Positions 10,286-22,600 of a stretch of DNA of 64,000 nucleotides are shown here, piece by piece; positions within the stretch are counted from its first letter, which is position 1; each line of letters begins with the position of its first letter. A model generated the notes under the pieces. That model saw only the letters and a list, made by a program, of their open reading frames with translations. It searched no databases and was not told the origin of the DNA. A program made the position numbers and the translations under genes. The stretch is from Doris montereyensis (Eukaryota > Mollusca > Gastropoda > Nudibranchia > Dorididae): assembly GCA_037039925.1 (NCBI GenBank), contig JAXRKP010000562.1, positions 151,001 to 215,000 of the forward strand. Direction: 5' to 3'.

Positions 10286-10983
10286 GAATTGAAGGGGTCA
10301 GTTCAATAGTGTGCCTATGTCCATTTTTGTGAAAAACAAGACAGAGATATAACCCTAGGGAATAAATGGAAATCATGCTTCATGAAAAGGGTGAAAATGA
10401 TAGGATGAAAATACATCACGTTTGACAGCCGTTTGAAACTTGAATTCCCAAATCCAATAGTGCCTCTAAAATGACGCCATTGTGACTTGGGCATACTATT
10501 GAAATGACGCCATTGTGACTTGGGCATACTATTGAAATGATGCCATTGTGATTTGGGCATACTATTGAAATGACGCCATTGTGACTTGGGCATACTATTG
10601 AAATGATGCCATTGTGACTTGGGCATACTATTGAAATGATGCCATTGTGATTTGGGCATACTATTGAAATGATGCCATTGTGATTTGGGCATACTATTGA
10701 AATGACGCCATTGTGACTTGGGCATACTATTGAAATGATGCCATTGTGATTTGGGCATACTATTGAAATGACGCCGCATTGTGACTTGGGCATACTATTG
10801 AAATGACGCCATTGTGATTTGGGCATACTATTGAAATGATGCCATTGTGACTTGGGCATACTATTGAAATGATGCCATTGTGACTTGGGCATACTATTGA
10901 AATGACGCCATTGTGACTTGGGCATACTATTGAAATGACGCCATTGTGACTTGGGCATACTATTGAAATGATCCCTTCAATTA
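10286..10983. mobile_element. Nested second MITE-like element
   Basis: The left end AATTGAAGGGGTCAGTTCAA and the right end, whose reverse complement begins AATTGAAGGGATCATTTCAA, form an inverted repeat of about 24 bases enclosing 650 bases. The left end plus CCTATGTCCATTTTTG also occurs at 941-985, so this is a repeated element. It lies inside MITE-like element 1. Confidence 0.6.
10465..10975. repeat. 33-bp minisatellite inside the nested element
   Basis: About 15 copies of a unit composed of TTGAAATGACGCC, ATTGTGACTTGGGC and ATACTA. Variants are GACGCC/GATGCC and GACTTGG/GATTTGG. The final copy runs into the right terminus of the enclosing element (ATACTATTGAAATGATCCCT), so the unit contains the element's own subterminal sequence. 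Confidence 0.95.
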
Positions 10984-11033
10984 GTTTGTGCGGTCAGGTC
11001 GGTTTTTGGAGTTTGAATAGGTTGGCAGCTGTG

Positions 11034-11416
11034 TGTAAGAAACTAGCAGCATTGTGTGCCAGTGTCTCCATCCCACTCCCTCAGTCATAACAAATGGCAA
11101 ACACAATTATTTATTGAGCATTACTTTCAGGTCAGCGCGCATGCTTTTTAATCTAATTATGCACGGTTTTTTTAATCAAAATTATGACTTTCATGCAACG
11201 TACCGCACTTATGTGACGAATCGTACTTAATGCTATTTTTGCAGTCTTCAGTAGTGCTACTGCTTTTTTAAAAGTAATTTCTGCTGACAGTTTGTTCTTA
11301 TCTTCAGTCTTATCACCATTACAAGGGTGAAATGAGACTACCATTGCTAGGGTGAAATGAGTTCAGGCTGGGACTGTGTTATGGTAGGCAGACTGATCTG
11401 GTTCTTTTTAACACCA
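11034..11416. other. No recognised gene
   Basis: AT-rich sequence with short open frames only. A word AGGGTGAAATGAG occurs twice (11325 and 11350). Confidence 0.4.
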
Positions 11417-11695
11417 AGGTCAAGGTCATGCGTGGTGTTAATGGCAGAGTCCCAGGAAAGAAGCTAGGTCCAACCTTGTGTTCCTTGGGAAAGACACTTG
11501 ACACGCATTTTTCCAACTCGACCCAGGTGCAAATGGGTACCAGTATCAGCTTGGGAGTAAAAATCTGTGTTAAGACTAGCGTCCCTGTCCAGGAGATGAT
11601 TATTACTTCCTGTGCCTCTTCACGCTATAGAAACCAGGATAAACTCCAGCTCTGTGGGCCGTAATGGTTTTGAAGGAACTTCACTTTACTTTTGT
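11417..11695 (+). mobile_element. SINE-A copy with degraded head
   Basis: The body is well kept (CTTGGGAAAGACACTTGACA, ACCCAGGTGCAAATGGGTAC, TAGCGTCCCTGTCCAGGAGA, CTATAGAAACCAGGATAAAC, GAAGGAACTTCACTTTAC) but the tRNA-like head is barely recognisable. Confidence 0.8.
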
Positions 11696-12167
11696 AAGGT
11701 GATATAAAAGGGGAAAAACATCACCATCTGAAGTTTTAAATATTTCCTTGAATACAAAACTGTAGCTTTGCCCAGCCCTGCCTTTGGTAGCCTTTTCCCG
11801 TTTGCATGCGTGACAGGTCAATGAATGGAAGGCTAAAACGAGCGTCGTTGAAAATCATTGGTGTCGGTGAAGCTCATGCACTATTCTCTGCCATGACCTC
11901 CGGATGGGGATCGTTTAGTTGGGTTGTCTTTGGTTGGGGTTTTTTTAAAGTTTTCCTTTAGTTTTAGTTATTTTGCACTTTCCTTCCTCTGTGTATTTGC
12001 TGCTTGTAGAGGTGTGAATATACAGATTATGGACTTTGTCATTTTCATTTTGGTCACATTCGTATTTAAGAAATGTTGATTGATAAGTTTCCCCTGACAA
12101 TGAGTGTCATCATTTGCTCAAGTTGTGCTAAATCATCATATCGCTTATTATTGGTGTTTTCCTCCTT
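11696..12167. other. No recognised gene
   Basis: Ordinary AT-rich intergenic sequence, T-rich towards the end. Confidence 0.4.
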
Positions 12168-12208
12168 TTTTTTTCTTTTCTTTTTTTTTTTTTTCTTTTT
12201 TTTTCTTT

Positions 12209-12240
<32 letters not shown>

Positions 12241-12275
12241 TTTTTTTTCTTTTCTTTTTTTTTCTTTTCTTTTTT
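12168..12275. repeat. CTTTT / poly-T simple repeat
   Basis: A pyrimidine tract of T runs broken by single C residues, giving poly-Phe or poly-Lys frames that are not genes. Confidence 0.9.
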
Positions 12276-12689
12276 TGCACTGTTTTTTTAGTTGTTTTGT
12301 ATTGTGTAGTTGTAGAAGAAGAAAAGAAAAGAAAACAAATGTTATCTCATTGTGAGAGTTTTGTGTATCATGTTTAAATCTACCTGCTTGTGTCTCAATG
12401 TTTAAGGGATGGGGTGGACGTGACGGTGATGGGGTGGGGCAGACTACGTTTTTCATCGGGTATTTTTTTAGTAGGCAGGAGGCGGACGCTACTGGTAGGT
12501 CCTACTTTTTCCTTTCACTCTGGAGGGGGGAGGGGGGATGAGTGGGTTGGGGGTAGTTGCCTGTCTGGTTTGTGGGGATAGGGTTGTTCTTTCATATATT
12601 TTTTTATTTCAATTTAAAAGCACATATCCGCTGTGACACGCTTGAAGGCCCCGGTATGATGTAAATAATGCAACGTGTGAAATGGCCCA

Positions 12690-12845
12690 AGCCAAGCGGG
12701 CAATTGGCGGGCACTGCCTGCAGGTCCTTCTTCTGTCCTTTCGCTTTTTCTTTCAGTCTTTTACCTTACATCTTGTTTCCTTTTGATTCTCCCTGAGATC
12801 ACCGTAGTATATGGTGGACAGGGTACATTTCAATGAATCAAAAAG
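12690..12845 (+). repeat. Repeat C copy
   Basis: GGGCACTGCCTGCAGGTCC at the left, then a C/T-rich centre (TTCTGTCCTTTCGC), then CCCTGAGATCACCG and ATGGTGGACAGGGTACATTT. It matches the copies at 16815, 24493, 43741, 48885 and 53890. Confidence 0.7.
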
Positions 12846-13349
12846 CGTAAGCCAGACCATAATTCAGCCCCTTTTCACGTCTGATGGCTCACTGCCTGTT
12901 GAGGGTTCAAAACTTTTAGTTCGACTCGACTGTTGCAAGAAAGGTCGGGGCATTTTTTTACACATTTTGTATTCATTTTTATTACATATGATTGATGTAT
13001 ATTTATTCCCTCATATGAGGGGTGCTTGAGTATGTGTGAGTTTGTGTGGGGCGATTGGGTAGTGGGGGGTCTTCATGTATGAAGTTTTAGGTTGACCTGG
13101 GGGTGGGGATATTTTTTTCTTTGGTTTCCTCCCACCTGAGTGAATTGAATCTAGTCCAAATGACATGCATTATTGTCTGTTAATTTTATTTTTTTCGAAC
13201 CTAAAGCTGCAGATACAGACTGCTTGTAATTGTGCTATTTCTACAATTGACTCTCTCTTGTCATAACTTTTTAAAATTATGATTAGCACCTGTCAAACCG
13301 TCACTTTAAGCATTACAAACACTCGGCTGTGAGCACTCATTATGCTTAT

Positions 13350-13352
<3 letters not shown>
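12846..13352. other. No recognised gene
   Basis: AT-rich, with no convincing coding or repeat signal. Confidence 0.35.
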
Positions 13353-13424
<72 letters not shown>

Positions 13425-13502
13425 ATGAGAGAGAATGAGAGAGAGAATGAGAGAGAGAGAGAATGAGAGAGAGAATGAGAGAGAAGAGAATGAGAGAGAG
13501 AG
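13353..13502. repeat. GA microsatellite with GAAT interruptions
   Basis: (GA)n for about 56 bases, then GAGAGAGAAT repeats with period about 12-16. Confidence 0.95.
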
Positions 13503-14320
13503 GAAATATTAACAAGAAAAGAAATTAACAAAAAACAAATCAAGACCAATATCATCTACTTTGTAATGAATATACTGTATCCTGTATATGACTATACTGT
13601 CCACAAAAAGTAACACATATTATTTCTATGTTGTAACTTAAAATCATTTCTACTACTTTGTATTGCTCATATTTCCTAAAAGAATCTTGTTCTTTCATTG
13701 TAAATGACTTGTTTTCAATCGATTTTTTTACTCTGATTCTCTCACAGTGTTCTGTGATTTTGTCCTTTTCGTACGTTTAGTATTTGAGATTTGATATGCA
13801 TTACTTTTTTGTGGACGACATATTATCTGACAGCTAGACGTTGACAAATGACATGCTCATTTTACACACTCGCATATTCCATGATTCTTTTTAAAGAACT
13901 GCTATTTCTTTTTTTTTTTTCTTTCTTTTTTTCTGTACCATTTATAATCATTGTTAATATCTTGTTGCCATAGAAAATGTCTGAAATCGTTTGACAAGTG
14001 TGGTGAAGAGGAAGAATGATTTTTACAAGAAAACGAGATGTGAGTGTAGTGAGGGGAAAGAATCTTCTATTAAATGCACACAAAACACACGCATTTTATT
14101 TCTCTCCCTTTACACTGTAATCTTCCCACAAAATACACATACGCATACACACATTTATTTTCTTTAGATATCGACACATTTCAAATTCTCCTCAAAGTAC
14201 GTACTCTTGCACACACATACACACCCACATACACACACACATTTATTCTCTTTCAATCCCCTGGGGTAAATTTCAATGAAATAAATTATAGACAAAACAA
14301 ACTAAGATCTCATCTCGTTT
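13503..14320. other. No recognised gene
   Basis: AT-rich sequence. CA-rich islands near 14080-14250 precede the 28-bp array. Confidence 0.35.
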
Positions 14321-14321
14321 C

Positions 14322-15400
14322 AAACACACAACTCCCCCTCTTTCTATTTCAAACACACAACTCCCCTCTTTCTATTTCAAACACACAACTCCCCTCTTTC
14401 TATTTCAAACACACAACTCTCCTCTTTCTATTTCAAACACACAACTCCCCTCTTTCTATTTCAAACACACAACTCCCTCTTTCTATTTCAAACACACAAC
14501 TCCCCTCTTTCTATTTCAAACACACAACTCCCCTCATTCTATTCCAAACACACAACTCTCCTCATTCTATTCCAAACACACAACTCTCCTCTTTCTATTC
14601 CAAACACACAACTCCCCTCTTTCTATTTCAAACACACAACTCCCCTCTTTCTATTTCAAACACACAACTCCCCTCTTTCTATTTCAAACACACAACTCCC
14701 CTCATTCTATTCCAAACACACAACTCTCCTCATTCTATTCCAAACACACAACTCTCCTCTTTCTATTCCAAACATACAACTCTCCTCCTTCTATTCCAAA
14801 CACACAATTCTCCTCCTATTCCAAACACACAACTCCCCTCCTTCTATTCCAAACACTCAACTCACCTCCTTCTATTCCAAACACACAACTCTCCTCATTC
14901 TATTCCAAACACATAACTCTCCTCCTTCTATTCCAAACACACAACTCTCCTTCTATTCAAAACACACAACTCTCCTCCTTCTATTCCAAACACACAACTC
15001 CCCTCCTTCTATTCCAAACACACAACTCCCTCCTTCTATTCCAAACACACAACTCCCCTCCTATTCCAAACACACAACTCCCCTCCTTTTCCAAACACAC
15101 AACTCTCCTCCTTCTATTCCAAACACACAACTCCCTCCTTCTATTCCAAACACACAACTCCCTCCTCCCATTCCAAACACACAACTCCCCTCCTTCTATT
15201 CCAAACACACAACTCCCCTCATTCTATTCCAAACACATAACTCCCCTCCTTCTATTCCAAACACACAACTCTCCTCCTTCTATTCCAAACACACAACTCC
15301 CTCCTTCTATTCCAAACACACAACTCCCCTCCTTCTATTCCAAACACACAACTCCCTCCTTCTATTCCAAACACACAACTCCCCCTCCTCCTCCTTTTCC
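14322..15400. repeat. 28-bp minisatellite
   Basis: About 38 copies of a unit reading CAAACACACAACTC, CCCTC, TTTCTATTT. In the left half the unit ends TTTCTATTTC; further right it becomes CTTCTATTCC, with a block of CATTCTATTCC copies between, so the array shows directional variant spread. Units of 22-27 bases appear in the right half. Confidence 0.95.
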
Positions 15401-16115
15401 GAACACACAAACACAATGTACATTAAATCAAGAAGGGTTCACCAATCAAAGAATGCTTGTGAAAGTAATTTTTTTAACAATTAATGTACAGCATTTTTTT
15501 AAATATATTATATTTTGTATATTACTCACATATGCTTTTTTTGTATGTTATTAAATGCTAATTTTCATCATTGTATGTTATAAATGATATCGCAATGTAA
15601 CACTTCATGTTTATACGTGTATGTATGTGTATGCTTTTACGTCATCAGTGCCGTTCTGGAAAACCATGAAATAATGCAATTTTTAAACATGTGTACATTT
15701 CATCGTTGTCATTTTTATACAAGAAAAAATGAAGTTTTCAATCCATATTATTATTAGTCGACTCTGAATGGCAGTCTTGTCTACGGTGGTTAAAACATTT
15801 TTTTTAAATTTTGAGCTTCATAAATTATGTAACATTTTGTAACATTATATGAAATTTTAATCAACAAGGTCCCAACAATGGTGAGAGTTCGTTTTGTTTG
15901 GGTTTTTTTGCTGTTCTTAATTTTTTATTTTTTTTAATGTCGTTTTTTTTATTATTATTTATTGTAAATTTTGTACTAAAAAATATCAATCACATCAATT
16001 TCTACTCCTCAATTTGTAATCGTTATTCTCATCAGTAAATTTTTGTTGTGATTTTGTATCAACCATTATATTCTGGTATTGCTTTCTTTTATATACGACT
16101 TGTATGTATAATTAT
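15401..16115. other. No recognised gene
   Basis: Very AT-rich sequence with no ORF or repeat family recognised. Confidence 0.35.
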
Positions 16116-16119
16116 TATA

Positions 16120-16129
16120 ATTATCATCA

Positions 16130-16212
<83 letters not shown>

Positions 16213-16234
16213 GTTTTTATTATTATTATTATTA

Positions 16235-16290
<56 letters not shown>

Positions 16291-16297
16291 GATTATG

Positions 16298-16342
<45 letters not shown>

Positions 16343-16381
16343 TTTATATTTTATTATATTATTATTATTATAATTATAATA

Positions 16382-16449
<68 letters not shown>

Positions 16450-16465
16450 GACTATTATTAATTAA
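16120..16465. repeat. ATT trinucleotide microsatellite
   Basis: About 340 bases of (ATT)n with short interruptions. It yields poly-Ile, poly-Tyr and poly-Asn frames, which are artefacts. Confidence 0.95.
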
Positions 16466-16814
16466 TATGATCATACAGCATACATTGAACTGTAAAGCTG
16501 ATAAAAAATCCCATGAAATATTGAAAGATGAAGACATATTTACATTGTGCTGAGACAAATTTTCTTTGTTTTCGGTTTGTTCTTAAGATTTGTGCGTTTA
16601 TTTATAAATTTTCTCTTCAGCTGACCCAACTCCCCTAGCGGTGCTTTTTGTGCCTCTCTTTCTGTTTGTTTCTCACTCTATCGACTGTTTCGTATTTTGT
16701 TTAATTTTACTCTTCACAAAGCTTCCTCCGTTTTGTTTTTTGTTGCTTATCTCCCCTTTCTCTCAATAGTCTACCACCTTTCTTACCATTATCATGATAT
16801 TTCCTGTAGCCCAG

Positions 16815-16965
16815 TGAGTGACTGGTGAGGGCTACTGGTAGGCCCTGCTTCTTTCCTTTCACACTTGCTTTCACGTACTTTTCATCTCACGGTTTCCTCT
16901 TAATTCACCCTGACATTACCGCATGTTATGGCGGACAGGATATTTTTCAATGAACCAAACAAACT
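16815..16965 (+). repeat. Repeat C copy
   Basis: CTACTGGTAGGCCCTGCTTC, TTTCACGTACTTTTCATCTC, CTTAATTCACCCTGACATTA, GGCGGACAGGATATTTTTCA in order. The head is TGACTGGTGAGGG. Confidence 0.75.
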
Positions 16966-17154
16966 CTTTTCTTCTACACCATGTATATACATTGTATGTC
17001 ATTATCATAAGTGTTTCATGTGCGTCTCTTCTTAGGTTTCATCTTAGTTTTTTTTTTTTTTCTTTTGTTCTTTTCAAATATATCGCAGGATTGGAATAAC
17101 AGAGTAAGTCATACATAATGAGGGGGGGGTTAAAAGGAATCAAAACGAAATGTC

Positions 17155-17230
17155 TGTAGTGGAGCTCGAACCCAGTACCTCTGGGTCACAGTGCAATGCT
17201 TTTAACCACTCTGCCATCTGGTTCCCGAGT
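17155..17230 (-). mobile_element. tRNA-like sequence, probably SINE head or tRNA pseudogene
   Basis: On the minus strand GGCAGAGTGGTTAAAAGC resembles an A box and GGGTTCGAGCTCC a B box, spaced about 30 bases apart with ACTGTGACCCAGAGG between. I did not find a complete acceptor stem, so I do not call a functional tRNA. Confidence 0.5.
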
Positions 17231-17635
17231 GTGTTTTGACTTAAGATTTGGTAAACACAATGTATTCTATGTGTGTGCATACATACAACCTTGTACCTCT
17301 CTAAAATCTCAGCCTAAATAGGGGTCAGTGTGACCCTTGATAGGGTGTTTGAAGGAGAACACTCACATTTTTTTATGGGAAATAGTAAACTTACCACCCT
17401 GTTATTCCAAAGCCCCGATATGTGTGTATGGGTGTGTGTGTGTGTGTATGTGTGCGTGTGTCTTCATCTGCCAAAGCTTGATTCCATGTAATGCCAATAA
17501 GAATGATAAGGATACCAATCTACAATTTATGTACATGTGAGATTAATAAAGCCAATGTAAATCATCCTTACTTGACTGCTTCTTTCATGTTGATATGATA
17601 ATAGTGTTTGTTATTATATAATACCTATGCGTTTG
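17231..17635. other. No recognised gene; short TG tract
   Basis: A TG-rich island lies at 17420-17462 and a perfect AATAAA at about 17545, without a nearby gene to assign it to. Confidence 0.35.
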
Positions 17636-17639
17636 TGGG

Positions 17640-19085
17640 TGTTTGTGTCTGTGTGTGTGTGTGTATAGGTGTCCGTGTAGATGTGTGTACGTATGTGTGT
17701 ATGTGTGTATATTTGTGTTCGTGCTTGTGTACGTGTATATATTTGTGCACGTGAATATAGTTGTGTACGTGTGCGTACATAAATATATTTGTGTACGTAT
17801 GTACGTACGTGAATATATTTGTATATGTGTGTGTGTACGTGAATATAGTTGTGTACGTGTGTGTGTACGTGAATATATTTGTGTACGTGTTTGTATACGT
17901 GAATATAGTTGTGTACGTGTATGTGTACCCGAACATATTTGTGTATGTGTGTGAGTATGTGTATATATTTTATAAGTGTGTGAGTATGTGTATATATTTT
18001 GTAAATGTGTGAGTATGTGTATATATATGTGTGCGTGTATGTGTACGTGTGTGAGTGTGTATATGTGTATATATATTTGCATGTGTATGTGTATATGTTT
18101 GTGTAGTGTGTGTATGCATGTGTGTGTATATGTGTTTATGTGTGTCTGTGTAGGTGTGTGTACGTGTATATTATTTGTGTACGTGCGTACGTGTATATAT
18201 TTGTGTAAGAGTGTGTGTATGTGTATTTATTTGTGTATGTATATATAAGTGTGTACGTGTGTGTGTGTATATATATATATTTGTGTGTGTATATGTGAAT
18301 ATATTTGTGTACGTGTGTATATGTGAATATATTTGTGTACGTGTGTGTATGTGTATATAATTGTGTACATGTGTGTGTATGTGTATATATTTGTGTACAT
18401 GTGTGTATGTGTATGTATTTGTGTATGTGTATTTATTTGTGTACGTGTGTATGTATATATATTTGTGTACATGTGTGTATGTGTATGTATTTGTGTACAT
18501 GTGTGTATGTGTATATATTTGTGTACATGTGTGTATGTGTATGTATTTGTGTACATGTGTGTATGTGTATATATTTGTGTATATGTGTGTATGTGTATGT
18601 ATTTGTGTATGTGTATATATTTGTGTACGTGTGTGTGTGTATATATTTGTGTACATGTGTGTATGTGTATGTATTTGTGTATGTGTGTATGTGTATATAT
18701 TTGTGTACATGTGTGTATGTGTATGTATTTGTGTACGTGTGTATGTGTATATATTTGTGTACATGTGTGTATGTGTATGTATTTGTGTACGTGTGTATGT
18801 GTATATATTTGTGTACATGTGTGTATGTGTATATATTTTTGTACGTGTGTATGTGTATATATTTGTGTACATGTGTGTATGTGTATATATTTGTGTATGT
18901 GTGTGTGTATATATTTGTGTATGTGTGTGTGTATATATATTTGTGTACATGTGTGTATGTGTATGTATTTGTGTCCATGTGTGTATGTGTATGTATTTGT
19001 GTATGTGTATATATTTGTGTACGTGTGTGTGTATGTGTATATATTTGTGTACATGTGTGTATGTGTATATATTTGTGTATGTTTG
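17640..19085. repeat. TG/TA-rich array with about 28-bp period
   Basis: About 1.4 kb of purine-pyrimidine alternating sequence. From 18300 a unit near TTGTGTACATGTGTGTATGT plus GTATATAT recurs every 28 bases, with 20- to 22-base short units. The left part (17640-17950) has a GTGAATATAGTTGTGTACGT variant. Such alternating tracts can adopt left-handed DNA; that is general knowledge, not shown here. Long Cys/Tyr/Val frames are artefacts. Confidence 0.9.
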
Positions 19086-19109
19086 TTCTTTCACTTTTTA
19101 CTTCACATG

Positions 19110-19510
19110 ACTGTCATTTAGGGGATGGGTGTGGAGGGGGGTGGGTGGCATGTCTGCTGGGTCGACAGGAGGGCCATGGAAAATCTGTTTGACTGGGAAT
19201 CGAATCCGAATCTCCTCAGTGGTACAAACAGACAAACAGATATTGCATTACTTAACATACATGCACACTTATGCATAAAAGATAAAGATGGGTTAACAAT
19301 CTGTATCCCAGTCTTACCTTCTGTACATCATTTATCCCCCAGCAGGCCATTTCATTCGAAGTCATTCTCAACTCCCTATGGAGCATACATGACACAAGCC
19401 TGTAAGGCACTTCATACTAAAACTGTAGCAAAGATCTTTCTCTACCTATAGCTGGATACTCATTCACACGTGATTCAAGCGTGGATAGTAGAGTAAAGTA
19501 CCTGTCCTAA
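19110..19510. repeat. Dispersed repeat E and relatives
   Basis: GTTTGACTGGGAATCGAATC...CTCCTCAGTGG resembles 48225-48265, and 19430-19510 resembles 1-70. This is a degraded SINE-like sequence on the minus strand. Confidence 0.45.
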
Positions 19511-19654
19511 AAAAAAAGTACAATTTGCAGTCTGAATATACAGATAGATCCGGCTTAGCTATAAAACAAAGTTGAATTTAGCAACAGTTTGTTGTTATAT
19601 TTTACTTTTCGCTTTTTACTTTTGTTTTGTTTTATTTTGTTGGGTCTTTTGTTG

Positions 19655-22600
19655 TGGTGGTCCACCCTAAAGCATGTGGCTCATTTGCCTCATAGAAGAG
19701 TGGTGGTCCACCCTAAAGTATGTGGCTCATTTGCCTCATAGAAGAGTGGTGGTCCACCCTAAAGTATGTGGCTCATTTGCCTGATGGAAGAGTGGTGGTC
19801 CACCCTAAAGTATGTGGTTCATTTGCCTCATAGAAGAGTGGTGGTCCACCCTAAAGTATGTGGCTCATTTGCCTCATGGAAGAGTGGTGGTCCACCCTAA
19901 TGAATGTGGCTCATTTGCCTGATGGAAGAGTGATGGTCCACCCTAAAGTATGTGGGTCATTTGCCTCATGGAAGTGTGGTGGTCCACCCTAAAGTATATG
20001 GCTCATTTGCTTCATGGAAGAGTGGTGGTCCACCCTAAAGCATGTGGCTCATTTGCTTCATGGAAGAGTGGTCCACCCTAAAGCATGTGGCTTTCATTTG
20101 CCTGATGGAAGAGTGGTGGTCCACCCTAAAGGATGTGGCTCATTTGCCTCATGGAAGAGCGGTGGTCCACCCTAAAGCATGTGGCTCATTTGACTGATGG
20201 AAGAGTGGTGGTCCACCCTAAAGGATGTGGCTCATTTGCCTCATAGAAGATGGGCAATTTGACTGATGGAAGAGTGGTGGTCCACCCTAAAGTATGTGGC
20301 TTTCATTTGCCTCATAGAAGAGTGGTGGTCCACCCTAAAGCATGTGGCTCATTTGACTGATGGAAGAGTGGTGGTCCACCCTAAAGCATGTGGCTCATTT
20401 GCCTCATAGAAGAATGGTGGTCCACCCTAAAGAATATGTGGCTCATTTGCCTCATAGAAGAGTGGAGGTCCACCCTAAAGCATGTGGCTCATTTGCCTGA
20501 TGGAAGAGTGGTGGAAGAATGTGGCTCATTTCCCTGATGGAAGAGTGGTGGTCCACCCTAAAGTATGTGGGTCATTTGCCTCATGGAAGAGTGGTGGTCC
20601 ACCCTAAAGTATGTGGCTCATTTGCCTCATAGAAGAGTGGTGGTCCACCCTAAAGCATGTGGCTCATATGGCTCATTTGACATTTGATGGAAGAGTGGTG
20701 GTCCACCCTAAAGGATGTGGCTCATTTGCATAGAAGAGTGGTGGTCCTAAAGCATGTGGCTCATTTGACTGATGGAAGAGTGGTGGTCCACCCTAAAGTA
20801 TGTGGCTTTCATTTGCCTGACGGAAATAGTGGTGGTCCACCTAAAGATGTGTCATTTGCCTCATGGAAGAGTGGTGGTCCACCCTAAAGCATGTGGCTCA
20901 TTTGCCTCATGGAAGAGTGGTCCACCCTAAAGAAGATGGTGGCTCATTTGCCTGATGGAAGAGTGGTGGTCCACCCTAAAAATGGCTCATTTCCCTGATG
21001 GAAGATGTGATGTGGCTCATTTGCCTCATAGAAGAGTGGTGGTCCACCCTAAAGTATGTGGCTCATTTGCCTCATAGAAGAGTGGTGGTCCACCCTCATG
21101 TGGCTCATTTGAACAGAAGAGTGGTGGTCCACCCTAAAAGCATGTGGCTCATTTGCCTGATGGAAGAGTGGTGGTCCACCCTAAAGCATGTGGCTCATTT
21201 GCCTGATAGAAGAGTGGTGGTCCACCCTAAAGGATGTGGCTCATTTGCCTCATAGAAGAGTGGTGGTCCACCCTAAAAGCATGTGGCTCATTTGACTGAT
21301 GGAAGAGTGGTGGTCCACCCTAAAGTATGTGGCTTTCATTTGCCTGATTGAAGTAGTGGTGGTCCACCCTAAAGCATGTGGCTCATTTGACTGATTTGGT
21401 CCACCCTAAAGTATGTGGCTTTCATTTGCCTCATAGAAGAGTGGTGGAATGTGGCTCATTTGCCTCATAGAAGAGTGGTGGTCCACCCTAAAGCATGTGG
21501 CTCATTTGACTGATGGAAGAGTGGTGGTCCACCCTAAAGTATGTGGCTCATTTGCCTCATAGAAGAGTGGTGGTCCACTCCTAAAGCATGTGGCTCATTT
21601 GCCTCATAGAAGAGTGGTGGTCCTCATTTGCTTCATGGAAGAGTGGTGGTCCACCCTAAAGCATGTGGCTCATTTGCCTGATGGAAGAGTGGTGGTCCAC
21701 CCTAAAGGATGTGGCTCATTTGCCTCATGGAAGAGTGGTGGTCCACCCAAAGCATGTGGCTCATTTGCCTCATCGGATGGAAGAGTGGTGGTCCACCCTA
21801 AAGCATGTGGCTCATTTGCCTCATAGAAGAGTGGTGGTCCACCCTAAAGCATGTGGCTCATTTGCCTCATGGAAGAGTGGTGGTCCACCCTAAAGCATGT
21901 GGCTCATTTGACTGATGGAAGAGTGATGGTCCACCCTAAAGTATGTGGCTCATTTGCCTCATAGAAGAGTGGTGGTCCACCCTAAAGGATGTGGCTCATT
22001 TGCCTCATAGAAGAGTGGTGGTCCACCCTAAAGCATGTGGCTCATTTGACTGATGGAAGAGTGGTGGTCCACCCTAAAGTATGTGGCTCATTTGCCATTT
22101 GCCTCATAGAAGAGTGGTGGTCCACCCTAAAGCATGTGGCTCATTTGACTCATGGAAGAGTGGTGGTCCACCCTAAAGCATGTGGCTCATTTGCCTCATG
22201 GAAGAGTGGTGGTCCACCCCAAAGTATGTGGCTCATTTGCCTCATAGAAGAGTGGTGGTCCACCCTAAAGCATGTGGCTCATTTGCCTGATGGAAGAGTG
22301 GTGGTCTCACCTCATAGAAGATGTCCACCCAAAGGATGTGGCTCATTTGCCTGATGGAAGAGTGGTGGTCCACCTAAAATCCACCCTATGTGGCTCATTT
22401 GCCTGATGGAAGAGTGGTGGTCCACCCTAAAGCATGTGGCTCATTTGACTGATGGAAGAGTGGTGGTCCACCCTAAAGCATGTGGCTCATTTGCCTCATA
22501 GAAGAGTGGTGGTCCACCCTAAAGCATGTGGCTCATTTGACTGATGGAAGAGTGGTGGTCCACCCTAAAGTATGTGGCTTTCATTTGCCTGATAGAAGAG

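Larger units (their letters stand above)
9928..11033. mobile_element. MITE-like element 1, interrupted copy
   Basis: The terminal inverted repeats are ATAGCTGCCAACC (9928) and GGTTGGCAGCTGTG (11020). The body matches the copy at 41703-42064: AAAAAGTATG, GAGAGATTGGGTGAGA, GAGTTCACTAAACA, GGACTTTTTGTTATTTACAT and ATTAAGATTCATGATACATT against related sequence there. After 10260 it is split by a second element and a 33-bp array. There is no transposase, so it would be non-autonomous. Confidence 0.7.

Noticed and set aside
16048..16461. Poly-Ile, poly-Tyr and poly-Asn frames
   Set aside because: Translations of an ATT microsatellite.
18171..19192. Frames up to 307 residues rich in Thr/His/Tyr or Cys/Val/Tyr
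   Set aside because: Translations of a TG/TA-rich array, open on both strands at once.
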